From contig JAGCGE010000226.1 in the NCBI GenBank assembly GCA_017649745.1, positions 1 through 64,000 on the forward strand: a stretch of 64,000 nucleotides of DNA, read 5' to 3'. Source of the stretch: Clostridiales bacterium. Lineage in GTDB: Bacteria; Bacillota_A; Clostridia; Saccharofermentanales; Saccharofermentanaceae. Shown piece after piece: positions 27,386 through 36,073 of this stretch (the stretch's first letter is position 1; the number at the start of each line of letters is the position of its first letter). The notes beneath the pieces are model-generated. The model saw only the letters and a program-made list of their open reading frames with translations. It made no database searches and was not told the DNA's origin. The translations under genes were made by a program, and so were the position numbers.

Positions 27386-27721
27386 CTATTTTTTTAAGTG
27401 TTCGGCACCCCATTTGGCGAAGTGGCGGGCATAAAATGCAAATTCGGATAAAGGAAGCACACCTTCTACACTCTGTTTATTTGATGGGGATACCCACTCT
27501 TGCCAGCATTTAATTATTTCTTGGTCCAACCCCTCCTGATTCATCGGCTTTTCCGATTCAAGGGTGTTAAGGAAGGAAAGAAGATTCTCTAATGCTGTTG
27601 CTTCTCCGTTAAAAAAAGAAGCCCAATCTTCTCGCTTTTCAGCGTTACGAAATCCGATTGCTTCCATTTTTCGCCTTTCAGTCTCGGCCTTAATCGCCTG
27701 TATAATTTCGTTATTAATCAT
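27386..27721 (-). CDS. Accessory protein
   Basis: 111 aa. Helical; ends FAFYARHFAKWGAEHLKK, resembling RHFAQWQ in the gene at 26373-26747, again pointing to shuffled modules within this block. Confidence 0.6.
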   Translation of the reverse strand: MINNEIIQAIKAETERRKMEAIGFRNAEKREDWASFFNGEATALENLLSFLNTLESEKPMNQEGLDQEIIKCWQEWVSPSNKQSVEGVLPLSEFAFYARHFAKWGAEHLKK

Positions 27722-27749
27722 ATCTCATTCAATTAGGAATTAAAATGAG

Positions 27750-27959
27750 TTAATTCCGCTTCTTAAAGAACCCGCCAGGAAGTTTTACCGCGGAAATAAA
27801 TGCAAAAATGAACGAAACCGCCCAAGCACACATTGGTATCCACATAAGGAATTGCACTGTCCAGTCCATTATCCAATTTACAAGTATTACAGCTACACAT
27901 AGTACAATACCGAGGATGGCAAATAAATTCATTACTCCAATAGTTTTTGTAATCTTCAT
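27750..27959 (-). CDS. Small membrane protein
   Basis: 69 aa with two transmembrane segments (about residues 8-28 and 36-57) and a basic tail. Unknown function. Confidence 0.6.
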   Translation of the reverse strand: MKITKTIGVMNLFAILGIVLCVAVILVNWIMDWTVQFLMWIPMCAWAVSFIFAFISAVKLPGGFFKKRN

Positions 27960-27961
27960 AA

Positions 27962-28375
27962 CTAAATCAGATTTTCAAGACAATACTTTATTCCTGCTTC
28001 ACAAGCTTGTTCAGGTTCTGTATAAAGACTGCCATCGTCATACATTATCTTCCCATCAGAAACCCTTATTATTTCAGGATAATATGCTGCATCATGATAC
28101 CACTTATCTCCCCTCTCATCTTCATCATAATCAATTTCCAGTGGGGCAAAGATGTGAAACCCCTTCTCTTCCCTCAGCCACTTCATTGCCATTTGAAGAG
28201 TTGGACGCATAATCGAAGTTTCACTAAACAACATAGGATTATAGTATATATCCCATTCACCTTTATCATCAGGACTTCGATGAACAAAACAATATGCACT
28301 ATTACACTCCTCGTCAAATCCTTTTTCTTTCAAAAGTTTAGCGGTTTCAAAGGAAACATAATCTTCAGTGATCAT
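27962..28375 (-). CDS. Hypothetical protein
   Basis: 137 aa, acidic, TAG stop. Alpha/beta sequence without known motif. Its ATG overlaps the TGA stop of the upstream gene (ATGA). Confidence 0.6.
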   Translation of the reverse strand: MITEDYVSFETAKLLKEKGFDEECNSAYCFVHRSPDDKGEWDIYYNPMLFSETSIMRPTLQMAMKWLREEKGFHIFAPLEIDYDEDERGDKWYHDAAYYPEIIRVSDGKIMYDDGSLYTEPEQACEAGIKYCLENLI

Positions 28376-28578
28376 ATAAAATATTCGTCTAAAAGCCGTT
28401 TACTTATCGTTGTGCAGCCCCATACAGTATAAATCCAGAACTGTCGGTCAATTGGATTCCATTCAATCTTGTATTCTGTACCGCAGACAATTGGAATTGT
28501 ATCAGTGAGCCAAAAGTCCTCTATGCTTTTCTTAATCATACATCCCTTCTGTTGCTTCAAGAGCGAGTCCTTTCTCAA
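28372..28578 (-). CDS. Hypothetical protein ending in a true TGA
   Basis: 68 aa. The stop is TGA in an ATGA overlap. Reading it as Trp would extend the protein about 110 codons through the next gene in another frame, so here TGA must act as stop, in contrast to the replication genes. Function unknown. Confidence 0.55.
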   Translation of the reverse strand: MRKDSLLKQQKGCMIKKSIEDFWLTDTIPIVCGTEYKIEWNPIDRQFWIYTVWGCTTISKRLLDEYFI

Positions 28579-29014
28579 TCAAACCACGGTAGTCAAAATG
28601 ATGAGAATGTAAATAATGCAGAAACTCAAGAACTTTGTATATAGTTATCTGTACAACACATCTACATTTCTCAGGTGGATAGTAGTTTCCATCCCTATCG
28701 TAAATCCCACTAGTGGTGAATATATCCACGTTGTCAAAGACACCGTCATGAAGATAAAAACCTAAGTTGAGTTTGATATACAATTCTTCTTCTCTTGTTA
28801 TACTCGACAAAGGACGAAGATAAGGCTTAACATCTATTGTACCAGAAATAAAATGTTCAAGTCCACCAAGTTCCAATTTCTCAGTTATTGAAGTATCTGC
28901 ATCTTTAGCAGATAACCTGCATATTACCCCATAAGGCAATCTTGCACAAAGATCTTTAATCAGTAGTTGTTTTTCTTCCTGTGGCATGGCTATAACTTCT
29001 TGAGTTGTTCGCAA
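28532..29014 (-). CDS. Hypothetical protein
   Basis: 160 aa. N-terminal QEEKQLLIKDLCARLPYGVIC with later strands is a pattern common in small Bacteroidales phage proteins. Function unknown. Confidence 0.6.
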   Translation of the reverse strand: MRTTQEVIAMPQEEKQLLIKDLCARLPYGVICRLSAKDADTSITEKLELGGLEHFISGTIDVKPYLRPLSSITREEELYIKLNLGFYLHDGVFDNVDIFTTSGIYDRDGNYYPPEKCRCVVQITIYKVLEFLHYLHSHHFDYRGLIEKGLALEATEGMYD

Positions 29015-29934
29015 AGTGATACAAGGGCGAAATTACACCCCATATTATCTGAATACCAACGCTCAGCAGTTTCTAATGCTTCCATCTGCTCCTTACTGGG
29101 TTTCCAATGAGATTGAGGACGGAGGAATTTGAGTCGTTCTGCTAATTTAGTATGACCATAAATTTCAAGAGCAGAACAAGCACCTTCTATAATAGTTTCA
29201 TCCTCCTCGTTCCACTCCGAACGGTGCAACGGACAATGTTCACGGAGAAACTTGATTTGATTGTCTGATAATCCAGAATCATCACCGATAACTTCAAGTT
29301 TACGAACTATTGTATCGTAGTAATCCTTATCCTCCTCGCTCCACTCTGCGAGCTTCTGCAATCCATATTTTTCTGGATGATCAATTACCTCTTTCTTTCC
29401 GCCTTCAAAGTTGGCTTCACAGTTCTTCCACATTTCGTGGTCATAATCTGCAGGCTTCTGCTCTGAACGGTATATTTCTGCTAATTCACCATTATCATCC
29501 ATTATACCAGCAGACTTGAGAAACTTTATTGCAGATTCTTTATTTTTAGTTATATCTTTAACAACATCTTCAATAGGCTTCTGCTCTTTTTGCAACCCAT
29601 ATTTCTCAGGATTTTCTAATACTTCATCCTTGCCCTCATTAAAAGATCGTTCTATATCTTTATCGTAATCGTCCTCGTAAATCCATTTCTTCCCGTCGTG
29701 ATTCTGCTCTTTTTGCTTTTCGAGAAAGTCAATCCATATTGACAAAGTAGATTTAGCTGGTGTAGGAGCTGTACAATTTTCTAGCTTTGCTTTCAAAAAG
29801 CGAAGTATATCCTTCCTTATCTTCTCGTCCTCACTCTCGCGAAGTTCGGGAATAAGAGTCTCAAGAACTTCTCTACCCTTTTTACTAGGAATAGCCCAAG
29901 ATTTAATTTCATTTATTGCTTCTTCGCGTGTCAT
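28990..29934 (-). CDS. Accessory repeat protein (MTREEAIN, WSEEDE repeats)
   Basis: 314 aa from the MTREEAINEIKSW start. Internal modules recur: SFNEGKDEVLENPEKYGLQK and NFEGGKKEVIDHPEKYGLQK, then LAEWSEEDKDYY and RSEWNEEDETIIEG. This modular repeat style is typical of Bacteroides-associated mobile elements. The protein is acidic and helical; role unknown, but repeats suggest rapid gain and loss of modules. Confidence 0.7.
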   Translation of the reverse strand: MTREEAINEIKSWAIPSKKGREVLETLIPELRESEDEKIRKDILRFLKAKLENCTAPTPAKSTLSIWIDFLEKQKEQNHDGKKWIYEDDYDKDIERSFNEGKDEVLENPEKYGLQKEQKPIEDVVKDITKNKESAIKFLKSAGIMDDNGELAEIYRSEQKPADYDHEMWKNCEANFEGGKKEVIDHPEKYGLQKLAEWSEEDKDYYDTIVRKLEVIGDDSGLSDNQIKFLREHCPLHRSEWNEEDETIIEGACSALEIYGHTKLAERLKFLRPQSHWKPSKEQMEALETAERWYSDNMGCNFALVSLCEQLKKL

Positions 29935-30241
29935 ATTTACTATATTTATTGTACTCAGATAATCTAACATATACAGGTACAACGTTTATTCTACCTTGTA
30001 CAGTTTTATAAGAATATGTATCTACTAATACAAACATACCAACGATATGCCTACCATCATAATAGACTTCATCATTAGTAATTATCTGTATAGGATCAAA
30101 ATAGTCATCTAATGCTAATGCTGTGTTACTATCAAGAGTCTGAAAAATCACAGCATCAACAAAACGATAGTGCATTGTATTTCTTGTGATTGCACAAGAA
30201 GACAACAAACAAACAACTATTAAAAGTATAAGTTTTTTCAT
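29909..30241 (-). CDS. Predicted lipoprotein
   Basis: 110 aa from MKKLILLIVVCLLSSCA, a lipoprotein signal peptide with lipobox LLSSC. The mature part is beta-rich. It would be exported to the host envelope; a superinfection-exclusion role is possible but not shown. Ends in TGA; TAA follows two codons later. Confidence 0.65.
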   Translation of the reverse strand: MKKLILLIVVCLLSSCAITRNTMHYRFVDAVIFQTLDSNTALALDDYFDPIQIITNDEVYYDGRHIVGMFVLVDTYSYKTVQGRINVVPVYVRLSEYNKYSKYDTRRSNK

Positions 30242-30256
30242 AATTTTCCTATTAAG

Positions 30257-30327
30257 CGCGCCATGTAGGACTCGAACCCACCTCATTGGATCTAGAATCC
30301 AAAGCACAACCTCTATACCAATGGCGC
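30257..30327 (-). tRNA. Amber suppressor tRNA, anticodon CUA
   Basis: 71 nt. Acceptor GCGCCAT/ATGGCGC, D arm GTAT...GTGC, anticodon stem TTGGA/TCCAA with loop TTCTAGA giving CUA (30293-30295 on the complement), T arm GTGGG-TTCGAGT-CCTAC, discriminator G. It reads UAG. The D arm resembles the tRNA-Gln at 23776-23847 and G73 suits GlnRS, so Gln is the likely amino acid (inference). Confidence 0.85.
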
Positions 30328-30358
30328 GAAAATGCCGATCAAAAGACCGGCATAAATC

Positions 30359-30664
30359 TTATTCAACTAATTTTAAGTTTCTAAATAGTCTACCTTCATC
30401 CTCCACAGCAATAGCCGTAAGAGCATTATCTAAATCAGGCTCTCTGAATAAAGAATAGTCAATACAATATTTGTCTAATTTTTTTCTCCAAGTATCTACG
30501 TCGGCATATACATAAATAAGATACTGATTATTCCATTCTTGCTTTGGATGATCTAGTAGATATTGTGCTACAGCATGTCCACCTTGAACACACCCATATA
30601 CTGAAGGCAACTTATTGCTTATCAGCACATACAGTCTCTTCTGGGTATTTTCTAAGGTACTCAT
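30359..30664 (-). CDS. PTH2-like (peptidyl-tRNA hydrolase 2 fold) protein
   Basis: 101 aa from the internal Met before STLENT. RLYVLISNKLPSVYGCVQGGHAVAQYL and the C-terminal FREPDLDNALTAIAV follow the PTH2 layout, where a GHA/GHAV helix and an E-x-D-L...T-A-I/V strand frame the active site. A peptidyl-tRNA hydrolase or related tRNA-handling protein would fit the tRNA array. Key residues are diverged, so activity is uncertain. Confidence 0.6.
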   Translation of the reverse strand: MSTLENTQKRLYVLISNKLPSVYGCVQGGHAVAQYLLDHPKQEWNNQYLIYVYADVDTWRKKLDKYCIDYSLFREPDLDNALTAIAVEDEGRLFRNLKLVE

Positions 30665-30893
30665 CAACAACCTTTCTAAAGTATCTCTTATCCCAATCAT
30701 TTCTTAGAGCCTTATAAGAATGATCAATATCCTTTTGGATAAATTCCTCTTTCTTAACTGGATCTAAAATTTGATGTTTTAAAAGATAATAAGCACAATA
30801 AATAGGATGCATCCAATGGTTATCTTTTCCTTCTTTATATGCAGCGACCCATTCTTTGATATCGCTCTTAAATTGTAATACGTTTTGTCTCAT
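30612..30893 (-). CDS. Hypothetical protein
   Basis: 93 aa, helical and basic, overlapping the PTH2-like gene by about 50 nt. No family recognised. Confidence 0.55.
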   Translation of the reverse strand: MRQNVLQFKSDIKEWVAAYKEGKDNHWMHPIYCAYYLLKHQILDPVKKEEFIQKDIDHSYKALRNDWDKRYFRKVVDEYLRKYPEETVCADKQ

Positions 30894-31041
30894 AATTTTT
30901 ATAGTTTTTAAATTAAATAATCTTCTTTCTTTAACCCAAAAGTACTATAAAAATTAGGGAGGATCGGTAAATAAAATCTAGTGTTTCATAACAGTTAAAA
31001 TTTAAAATTAAAGAATAAACAATTAGGTACATAATACCTTG

Positions 31042-31088
31042 TGACCCCGACGAGGTTCGAACTCGTGACCCCAATAGGATCATAATTG
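31042..31088 (-). pseudogene. tRNA 3'-half remnant
   Basis: T arm ACGAG-TTCGAAC-CTCGT plus a 3' acceptor strand, but no matching 5' half; it abuts the 3' end of tRNA-Lys. Best read as the decayed half of a former tRNA. Confidence 0.55.
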
Positions 31089-31162
31089 TGTCTCGGGCCA
31101 GGCTCGAACTGTGCGACCCCGTGATTAAAAGTCACGTGCTCTACCAACTGAGCTACCAAGAC
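31089..31162 (-). tRNA. tRNA-Lys, anticodon UUU
   Basis: Acceptor GTCTTGG/CCGAGAC, anticodon arm CGTGA-CTTTTAA-TCACG, discriminator A. Standard cloverleaf. Confidence 0.9.
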
Positions 31163-31177
31163 AATCCATTTATTTTA

Positions 31178-31681
31178 TTATTTTTCTAGTATTAATGAAA
31201 GTTTGTCGTTAAACGTACCGTCCTGGATGGCAACCAGCATGTCGTCATACCAACGGAAAGTTCCTTCTTTTCCGAGTGTTTTAAGGTACTCATAAACAGT
31301 ACGACGATGTTTCTCAGGGATGGCTTTCCAAACTGCATCACGCTCTTTCATCTTTCTTACGCTTTCCCTGTGTTCCTCGATAGTACCGAAATCATTGTAC
31401 TCACGTTGTTTGAGAAAGGGTTCAAGCCATTCCTTCTCAAACATTTCCCAATCATCAATAATACCTTCTCTCAGCATGGTACTAAGTTCAAGGGCTTGGT
31501 TGCATGATTCGAATCTGTATATATGTTCATCGTCAATTAGCATGAACTCCGCCATATCCGATGTACACATAATTCCAACACCGAGGCTACGTGCGTATTC
31601 AGAAGTCCACGGGTCGAGACTACCGCTACCGCTGCTTCTGAACTCAATTTTATGTCCATCAAATTCTACTGTGTGGTACAT
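31178..31681 (-). CDS. Hypothetical protein
   Basis: 167 aa from the MYHTVEF start, since the longer frame would overlap the tRNA-Leu. Beta-rich N-terminus, helical acidic C-terminus. No family recognised; codon use is moderately GC-rich. Confidence 0.6.
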   Translation of the reverse strand: MYHTVEFDGHKIEFRSSGSGSLDPWTSEYARSLGVGIMCTSDMAEFMLIDDEHIYRFESCNQALELSTMLREGIIDDWEMFEKEWLEPFLKQREYNDFGTIEEHRESVRKMKERDAVWKAIPEKHRRTVYEYLKTLGKEGTFRWYDDMLVAIQDGTFNDKLSLILEK

Positions 31682-31716
31682 GTTATCAAAATAATTTAAA
31701 ACATAATATTTAATTG

Positions 31717-32314
31717 TGCGGATAGAGGGACTCGAACCCTCACGCCTTTGCGGCACCAGATCCTCTTACCACTATAGTTTTCACTACCAAACGACGGCGG
31801 GCCAGGTAATTCTTATCCGCCAGATTCAACGGCGCTGACTTTACTTTTTTAACCCAAAGGGCTCGTTTGTTTGTGGTCTGGACTGTCTCTTGACCATATT
31901 GAAATCTTCGAAGTAAGGTGCAGAGGATTCTTCCACATAGCAGACCATTACAACACTGCTCTTTACTATTTCCGACTTAATTTTAAATACACCAATTTCA
32001 ACTTAGGTCCCTCCTATATCTCGTCTCTACACACTGTCTATATAGGTACACTCTTTCAAATGTACAAAGCCTCCGTATATTTCCGCTCTAACCGGTACGG
32101 TGACAGCTATCTTACTGTCCTACTATAATAACATTGGCTCGGTATTACCATCAGCATTAAATTCATCCCGTAGTTTATTCTGATTTTCGCAGCCTGGATA
32201 ATGAACTCAATCTGCTAAGGCTTCACCGAATTAGGGAGGTTCTACTTCATAAGTTTCCCTATGAGCACTCAAATTTTTCAAGTCTGGGGCGTCTACCAAT
32301 TCCGCCATATCCGC
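31717..32314 (-). tRNA. tRNA-Leu, anticodon UAG, split by a group I intron
   Basis: 5' exon 32280-32314 (acceptor GCGGATA, Leu-type D arm, CCAGACTT) and 3' exon 31717-31764 (AGGATCTGG, variable arm, T arm, TATCCGC). Joined loop is CTTAGGA, anticodon UAG, with the intron after U34. Acceptor 7/7 paired and discriminator A, as expected for Leu. One of two Leu genes with introns at the same position. Confidence 0.9.
31765..32279 (-). ncRNA. Group I intron in tRNA-Leu(UAG)
   Basis: 515 nt. It ends in G and starts just after U34, the classic tRNA-Leu group I site. Core blocks shared with the intron at 35541-36013: CCTAATTCGGTGAAG, ACCGAGCCAATGTTA (complement of 32130-32146) and GTGTGTAGAGAC (complement of 32023-32034), matching the P4-P7 region. 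No homing endonuclease frame is seen inside. Confidence 0.88.
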
Positions 32315-32468
32315 ATTGTCGCCTCCTTGCTTAAGGGAGGCTTATAGATAGTTTTCTCGAACAAACTACACTATCATAAAAACGTGAGTTATGGTATCGT
32401 CAAACTCAAAACCGCTGGTTTAGACCAGTAACTTCTCGTTTTTTAAGCATAGGAAACGAGATAACCTA

Positions 32469-33926
32469 CTATTCGTGTTTATAGTTCTCACGTTCAAGAT
32501 CCCACTGTTCCTCGATCATGCTGAGAACAGCCTCAACCTTTTCGTTAAGCTGAGGAGCGCTCAGAGTTTCACGAAGGGCCTTCACAAGTCTCTCAGGAGG
32601 AGTCTCAGTGACATCCTTCTTCTGAGCAAGGGCAACCTGTCTCTGATAGGATTCTACACTAGTCTTGATGTGAAATGGAGTCACCTTGTTGTCATCGATG
32701 AAGATGAGCTTAGACTTAGTAGACTCTACGATTTCTGCCATGAAGGCAGGAGCGATACCAGCACTTTCGATGTACTTGTAAACCTCAGTGAAATCACCAT
32801 CAAGAACATAACCTTCTTCCTTGGTGAAAGAAGCTTTAATGAACTTTTCGGCAGTCTCGGCATCGAGACAATCCATAGTGATAACCGAACCAATTCTCTT
32901 ACCACGAAGGAAAGTAGGTTCGATGAGCTCAATATGATTAGTCGTGAATAGAGTAATCACATTAAGATCCTTAGTATCGCCACCATCAAGAGTATTCAGA
33001 ATATCCTGAAGTTTGGCATCACGGCTACCACGAGTAACCTGATCGATATCTTCAACGAAGACAACGACACCATAACCGGAACGGTCAATTACCTGACACA
33101 TTCTGAGAACCTCTGCGAGAATCTCAGGATTCTTCAGATAAATGAATGCCCAGTTATGAGCAACTGCATCCTTTGCAAGCTTGAAAGCATACAAAGTCTT
33201 ACCAGTACCGTACTTACCTTCCAGTAAGCAACCATACTTCAGAGGAATACCCTTCTGGATACACTTCTCCGGATAGAAAATTCTGGAACGAAGTGGCTGA
33301 AGTTCAAACTCAGTTTTCTGAGAAAGAACCATGAGCTGCTTTTCGATACCATCGAGCTTCATGATCTTCGGCTCGTTGATATCAGTGATTTCCAGGATCT
33401 GATTCTTGTAGATAGAATCAGTAGCAAGGAGTTCCTTGGTACGAGTGATAATATCGTCCATGAGAGACTGGAAACGATACTGGCACTTACCCTTAACCTC
33501 GAGCTGGTGTCTATCACCATCATAGCTGATAGAGATAGAACTTCCTTCCCCAAGGTCACTCATATCGATTGTGCCATAAGGAACCTTAGTTCTGCTTCCA
33601 TCAGCAAGAACGATATCGAGAGTCTCGATAGGAGATTCTCCACCACTAGGTTGAGAATCCTGTTTTGCCTTAGCTACACCAAAGACTTCGGTGATAGCTC
33701 TGTTCAGCTGGTAAGCACCATCAGATCTCCAGCATCTCAGCCGATATCTGAAAGTAGACATCCGCTTAGACTGCTCGATCTCGTTCTCAATGAAATTAAG
33801 AACATCCGCATACTTCATCTTACTGGAACATACGCTAATGATCTTAGCCTTCTGTTCCTCTTCGAAGCTATGCGCCTTTTCCTGAATAACGGCAGATACG
33901 CCCTTAGTCGGATTCATTTGATCCAT
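32469..33926 (-). CDS. AAA+ ATPase
   Basis: 485 aa. Walker A LLEGKYGTGKTLYAF near residue 232, Walker B VVVFVEDIDQVTR, sensor TLFTTNHIELIE and FLRGKRIGSV arginine finger region. N-terminal 200 residues have no known domain. Codon use is GC-leaning like the vWA and Met-rich genes at 19-21 kb. Probable remodelling ATPase; a MoxR-vWA-like partnership is an inference. Ends with tandem TAG TAG. Confidence 0.8.
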   Translation of the reverse strand: MDQMNPTKGVSAVIQEKAHSFEEEQKAKIISVCSSKMKYADVLNFIENEIEQSKRMSTFRYRLRCWRSDGAYQLNRAITEVFGVAKAKQDSQPSGGESPIETLDIVLADGSRTKVPYGTIDMSDLGEGSSISISYDGDRHQLEVKGKCQYRFQSLMDDIITRTKELLATDSIYKNQILEITDINEPKIMKLDGIEKQLMVLSQKTEFELQPLRSRIFYPEKCIQKGIPLKYGCLLEGKYGTGKTLYAFKLAKDAVAHNWAFIYLKNPEILAEVLRMCQVIDRSGYGVVVFVEDIDQVTRGSRDAKLQDILNTLDGGDTKDLNVITLFTTNHIELIEPTFLRGKRIGSVITMDCLDAETAEKFIKASFTKEEGYVLDGDFTEVYKYIESAGIAPAFMAEIVESTKSKLIFIDDNKVTPFHIKTSVESYQRQVALAQKKDVTETPPERLVKALRETLSAPQLNEKVEAVLSMIEEQWDLERENYKHE

Positions 33927-34185
33927 AATCTTTTAATTTACTTATAGTTTTTCTAATGTTGTGTAAGTTTTCCTTAGTAGTAGACAAACAACCCATGTCT
34001 ACATTAGTTCCTTCAATCTTTATTACAAGATTTTTCTCAGGAACTTCTACTCTATCAGTAGTACCTTTTAGTACATTTAGCATTAATTGTAATGGAAGCA
34101 CTGTATTCTTACAGAAAACATATTCTTTTTCTGGAATATACAATACATCATGGCCTTGAATATCTCCAACAACAATTTTCTTCAT
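33904..34185 (-). CDS. Hypothetical protein
   Basis: 93 aa, beta-rich N-terminus (VVGDIQGHDVLYIPEKEY) and helical C-terminus. Overlaps the AAA+ start by 23 nt, suggesting coupled expression. Confidence 0.55.
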   Translation of the reverse strand: MKKIVVGDIQGHDVLYIPEKEYVFCKNTVLPLQLMLNVLKGTTDRVEVPEKNLVIKIEGTNVDMGCLSTTKENLHNIRKTISKLKDYGSNESD

Positions 34186-34206
34186 CTTTAGTTATTCTAA
34201 TAGATT

Positions 34207-34280
34207 GGTTGATGTGTGGAATTCGAATCCACATAAACTAGAGCCACAATCTAGTGCATTACCAATCTGCCAACATCAAC
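34207..34280 (-). tRNA. tRNA-His, anticodon GUG
   Basis: Acceptor GTTGATG/CATCAAC, anticodon arm CTAGA-TTGTGGC-TCTAG, discriminator C as required for His. The genomic -1 base is T, so G-1 would need to be added or trimmed differently. Confidence 0.88.
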
Positions 34281-34283
34281 ATG

Positions 34284-34364
34284 TTATTTATTATCTAAAC
34301 GACGAACGCCAATACAAACAGCAAGTACTACAGCGATAATACCGATTGCATAAATCCACTCCAT
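34284..34364 (-). CDS. Transmembrane microprotein (26 aa)
   Basis: ATG 34362-34364 overlaps the ClpP stop; sequence is a single hydrophobic helix (WIYAIGIIAVVLAVCIGV) with a basic end (RRLDNK). Operon fit and typical single-span composition support it. Confidence 0.45.
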   Translation of the reverse strand: MEWIYAIGIIAVVLAVCIGVRRLDNK

Positions 34365-35008
34365 TACTTAGTAGATTCTACGATTTTATCAACACAGCCA
34401 TAAGCTAAAGCTTCTTCAGCATCAAGCCAAAAGTCTCGTTTAGAATCTTCGATAATTCTTTCAATGGGTTGTCCAGTGTGTTTAGAAAGAATACCATAAA
34501 GCTTTAACTTATCCTTGTTGATTTCGTTGATTTCAATGGTTAAATCATCGGCTGTACCGAACGCTTCACCCCAAGGCTGATGAATGAGAACTCTTCCGTT
34601 TGGAAGAATTTTTCTTTTTCCTTTAGTACCAGCCACTAAAAGAACAGATGCCATAGATGCGGCCATTCCTGTACATACAGTTTGAATATCTGGTTTGACA
34701 AACTGCATAGTGTCATAAATAGCCAATCCATCCGTAACATATCCACCAGGAGAATTAATATAAAAGGTAATATCTTCATCAGACATCGCCTCAAGATATA
34801 TTAATTGCGCTTGAACGATATTAGCAACGTTAGTATCAATCGGATCACCTAAAAAGATGATACGATTCTGCATTAAACGGGAAAATACATCAATTGGAGC
34901 AGCGTTCAATTTTCTCTCTTCGAGAATCATCGGACTCTGATATCCTTTTGATATATAATCATGTAATACAAGTGGATTTATACCACTAAATTTCTGGAAC
35001 TGATTCAT
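34364..35008 (-). CDS. clpP: ClpP-like serine protease
   Basis: 214 aa. Catalytic triad visible: Ser in GMAASMASVLL, His in LIHQPWG, Asp in SKRDFWLDAEEA. INSPGGYVTDGLAIYD is the substrate-binding strand. It forms the proteolytic chamber of Clp; here it may process phage structural proteins or degrade host targets. No ClpX/ClpA is recognisable in the window unless one of the AAA+ genes serves. Confidence 0.92.
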   Translation of the reverse strand: MNQFQKFSGINPLVLHDYISKGYQSPMILEERKLNAAPIDVFSRLMQNRIIFLGDPIDTNVANIVQAQLIYLEAMSDEDITFYINSPGGYVTDGLAIYDTMQFVKPDIQTVCTGMAASMASVLLVAGTKGKRKILPNGRVLIHQPWGEAFGTADDLTIEINEINKDKLKLYGILSKHTGQPIERIIEDSKRDFWLDAEEALAYGCVDKIVESTK

Positions 35009-35270
35009 CTTTGCGATTATTAACAGATTTTACATAATTTTCTGCTTTACTTGCATCAATAAAGAAACCATAATGTGTATTTGCTTCTTCACAAATATCA
35101 CTACACATTCTCATAGGGGTGTTTTCAAACAAAAGTTCTTTAGTGAGAACCTTTGTACATAACTTAGAAAAAGCACACAAATTACAGAATTCATTTGGAG
35201 TGTCTTCTATTATATGCGCATATTCTTTATTTTCCCATTTAATGATTTTACTTATTACTGCTTTTGACAT
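34986..35270 (-). CDS. Cysteine-rich hypothetical protein
   Basis: 94 aa. CNLCAFSKLC and later MCSDIC give two Cys pairs that could bind metal. Overlaps ClpP start by 23 nt. Function unknown. Confidence 0.6.
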   Translation of the reverse strand: MSKAVISKIIKWENKEYAHIIEDTPNEFCNLCAFSKLCTKVLTKELLFENTPMRMCSDICEEANTHYGFFIDASKAENYVKSVNNRKDESVPEI

Positions 35271-35490
35271 TGTAATTTATTAAAAAAATCATCTCCTAAC
35301 CATTCGCCTACTTACGGCTTCCATAATCACTATTTGTACTATAAACGCCGGCACCTCTGACAACTCTAGATGATTAACAAAGAGTTCTCGTCGAAAGAAA
35401 CTTAATTCTCATAAGACATTTGCATAATGTGGAGATCAACCCACTTTTCATTGTTATGCCAGCAACTAGACCTGATCTTACGGTCATTTG

Positions 35491-36047
35491 TAGCCCGGGC
35501 GGGAGTCGAACCCGCACGACCTTTCAGGTCAGGGGATTTTCTTACCACTATAGTTTTCACTACCAAGATTTTGCCACACCTATAGCTCTACTTCTCCCGA
35601 CATCATTTCTGACCGGTTCCAGCGACCTTATCTCACGATAAGACCTCTCTTGTTTGTGGTCTGGACTCTCTCTTAACCATATTGAAATCTCGCGAGAACG
35701 CTCTTTTCCTTCAGAACGTATTTCAACTTAGGTTCCTCCTGTATAGTCTCTACACACTGTCTAACTCTTTGGACCATAGTATTTAGCTATTGGATTTGGT
35801 ATTTTCCTACCTTCAGAGTTTAACATTGGCTCGGTATTAACATATTAAATATTGGGCATCCTCCTACCTATAACCAGGGCATATACCCTCGTGTGGAATC
35901 GAACCACTCGCAGAATTCCTTTCACTGCTTCACTGCAATATTTAACTTAGCCTTCACCGAATTAGGGAGGTTCTACCTATAGATTTCTCTATAGGCACTC
36001 AAATTTATTAATTAAGTCCCCAGTGTCTACCATTTCACCACCAGGCC
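35491..36047 (-). tRNA. tRNA-Leu, anticodon UAA, split by a group I intron
   Basis: 5' exon 36014-36047 (GGCCTGG, Leu D arm, GGGGACTT) and 3' exon 35491-35540 (AAAATCCCC, variable arm, T arm GCGGG-TTCGACT-CCCGC). Joined loop CTTAAAA, anticodon UAA. Same intron position as cyanobacterial and phage tRNA-Leu introns. Confidence 0.92.
35541..36013 (-). ncRNA. Group I intron in tRNA-Leu(UAA)
   Basis: 473 nt, starting AATTAATAAATTTGAG and ending TGGTAAG. Core motifs ACCGAGCCAATGTTA (complement of 35821-35836) and GTGTGTAGAGACT (complement of 35745-35757) are clear, and the terminal segment is nearly identical to the other intron. It carries a tRNA T-arm remnant (35885-35912) in a peripheral loop. 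No endonuclease frame. Confidence 0.9.
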
Positions 36048-36073
36048 ATATTGTTATTATTTTAATTAAATTG

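Noticed and set aside
32475..33947. Plus-strand frames opposite the AAA+ gene
   Set aside because: They mirror the minus-strand AAA+ coding sequence, which has clear Walker motifs.
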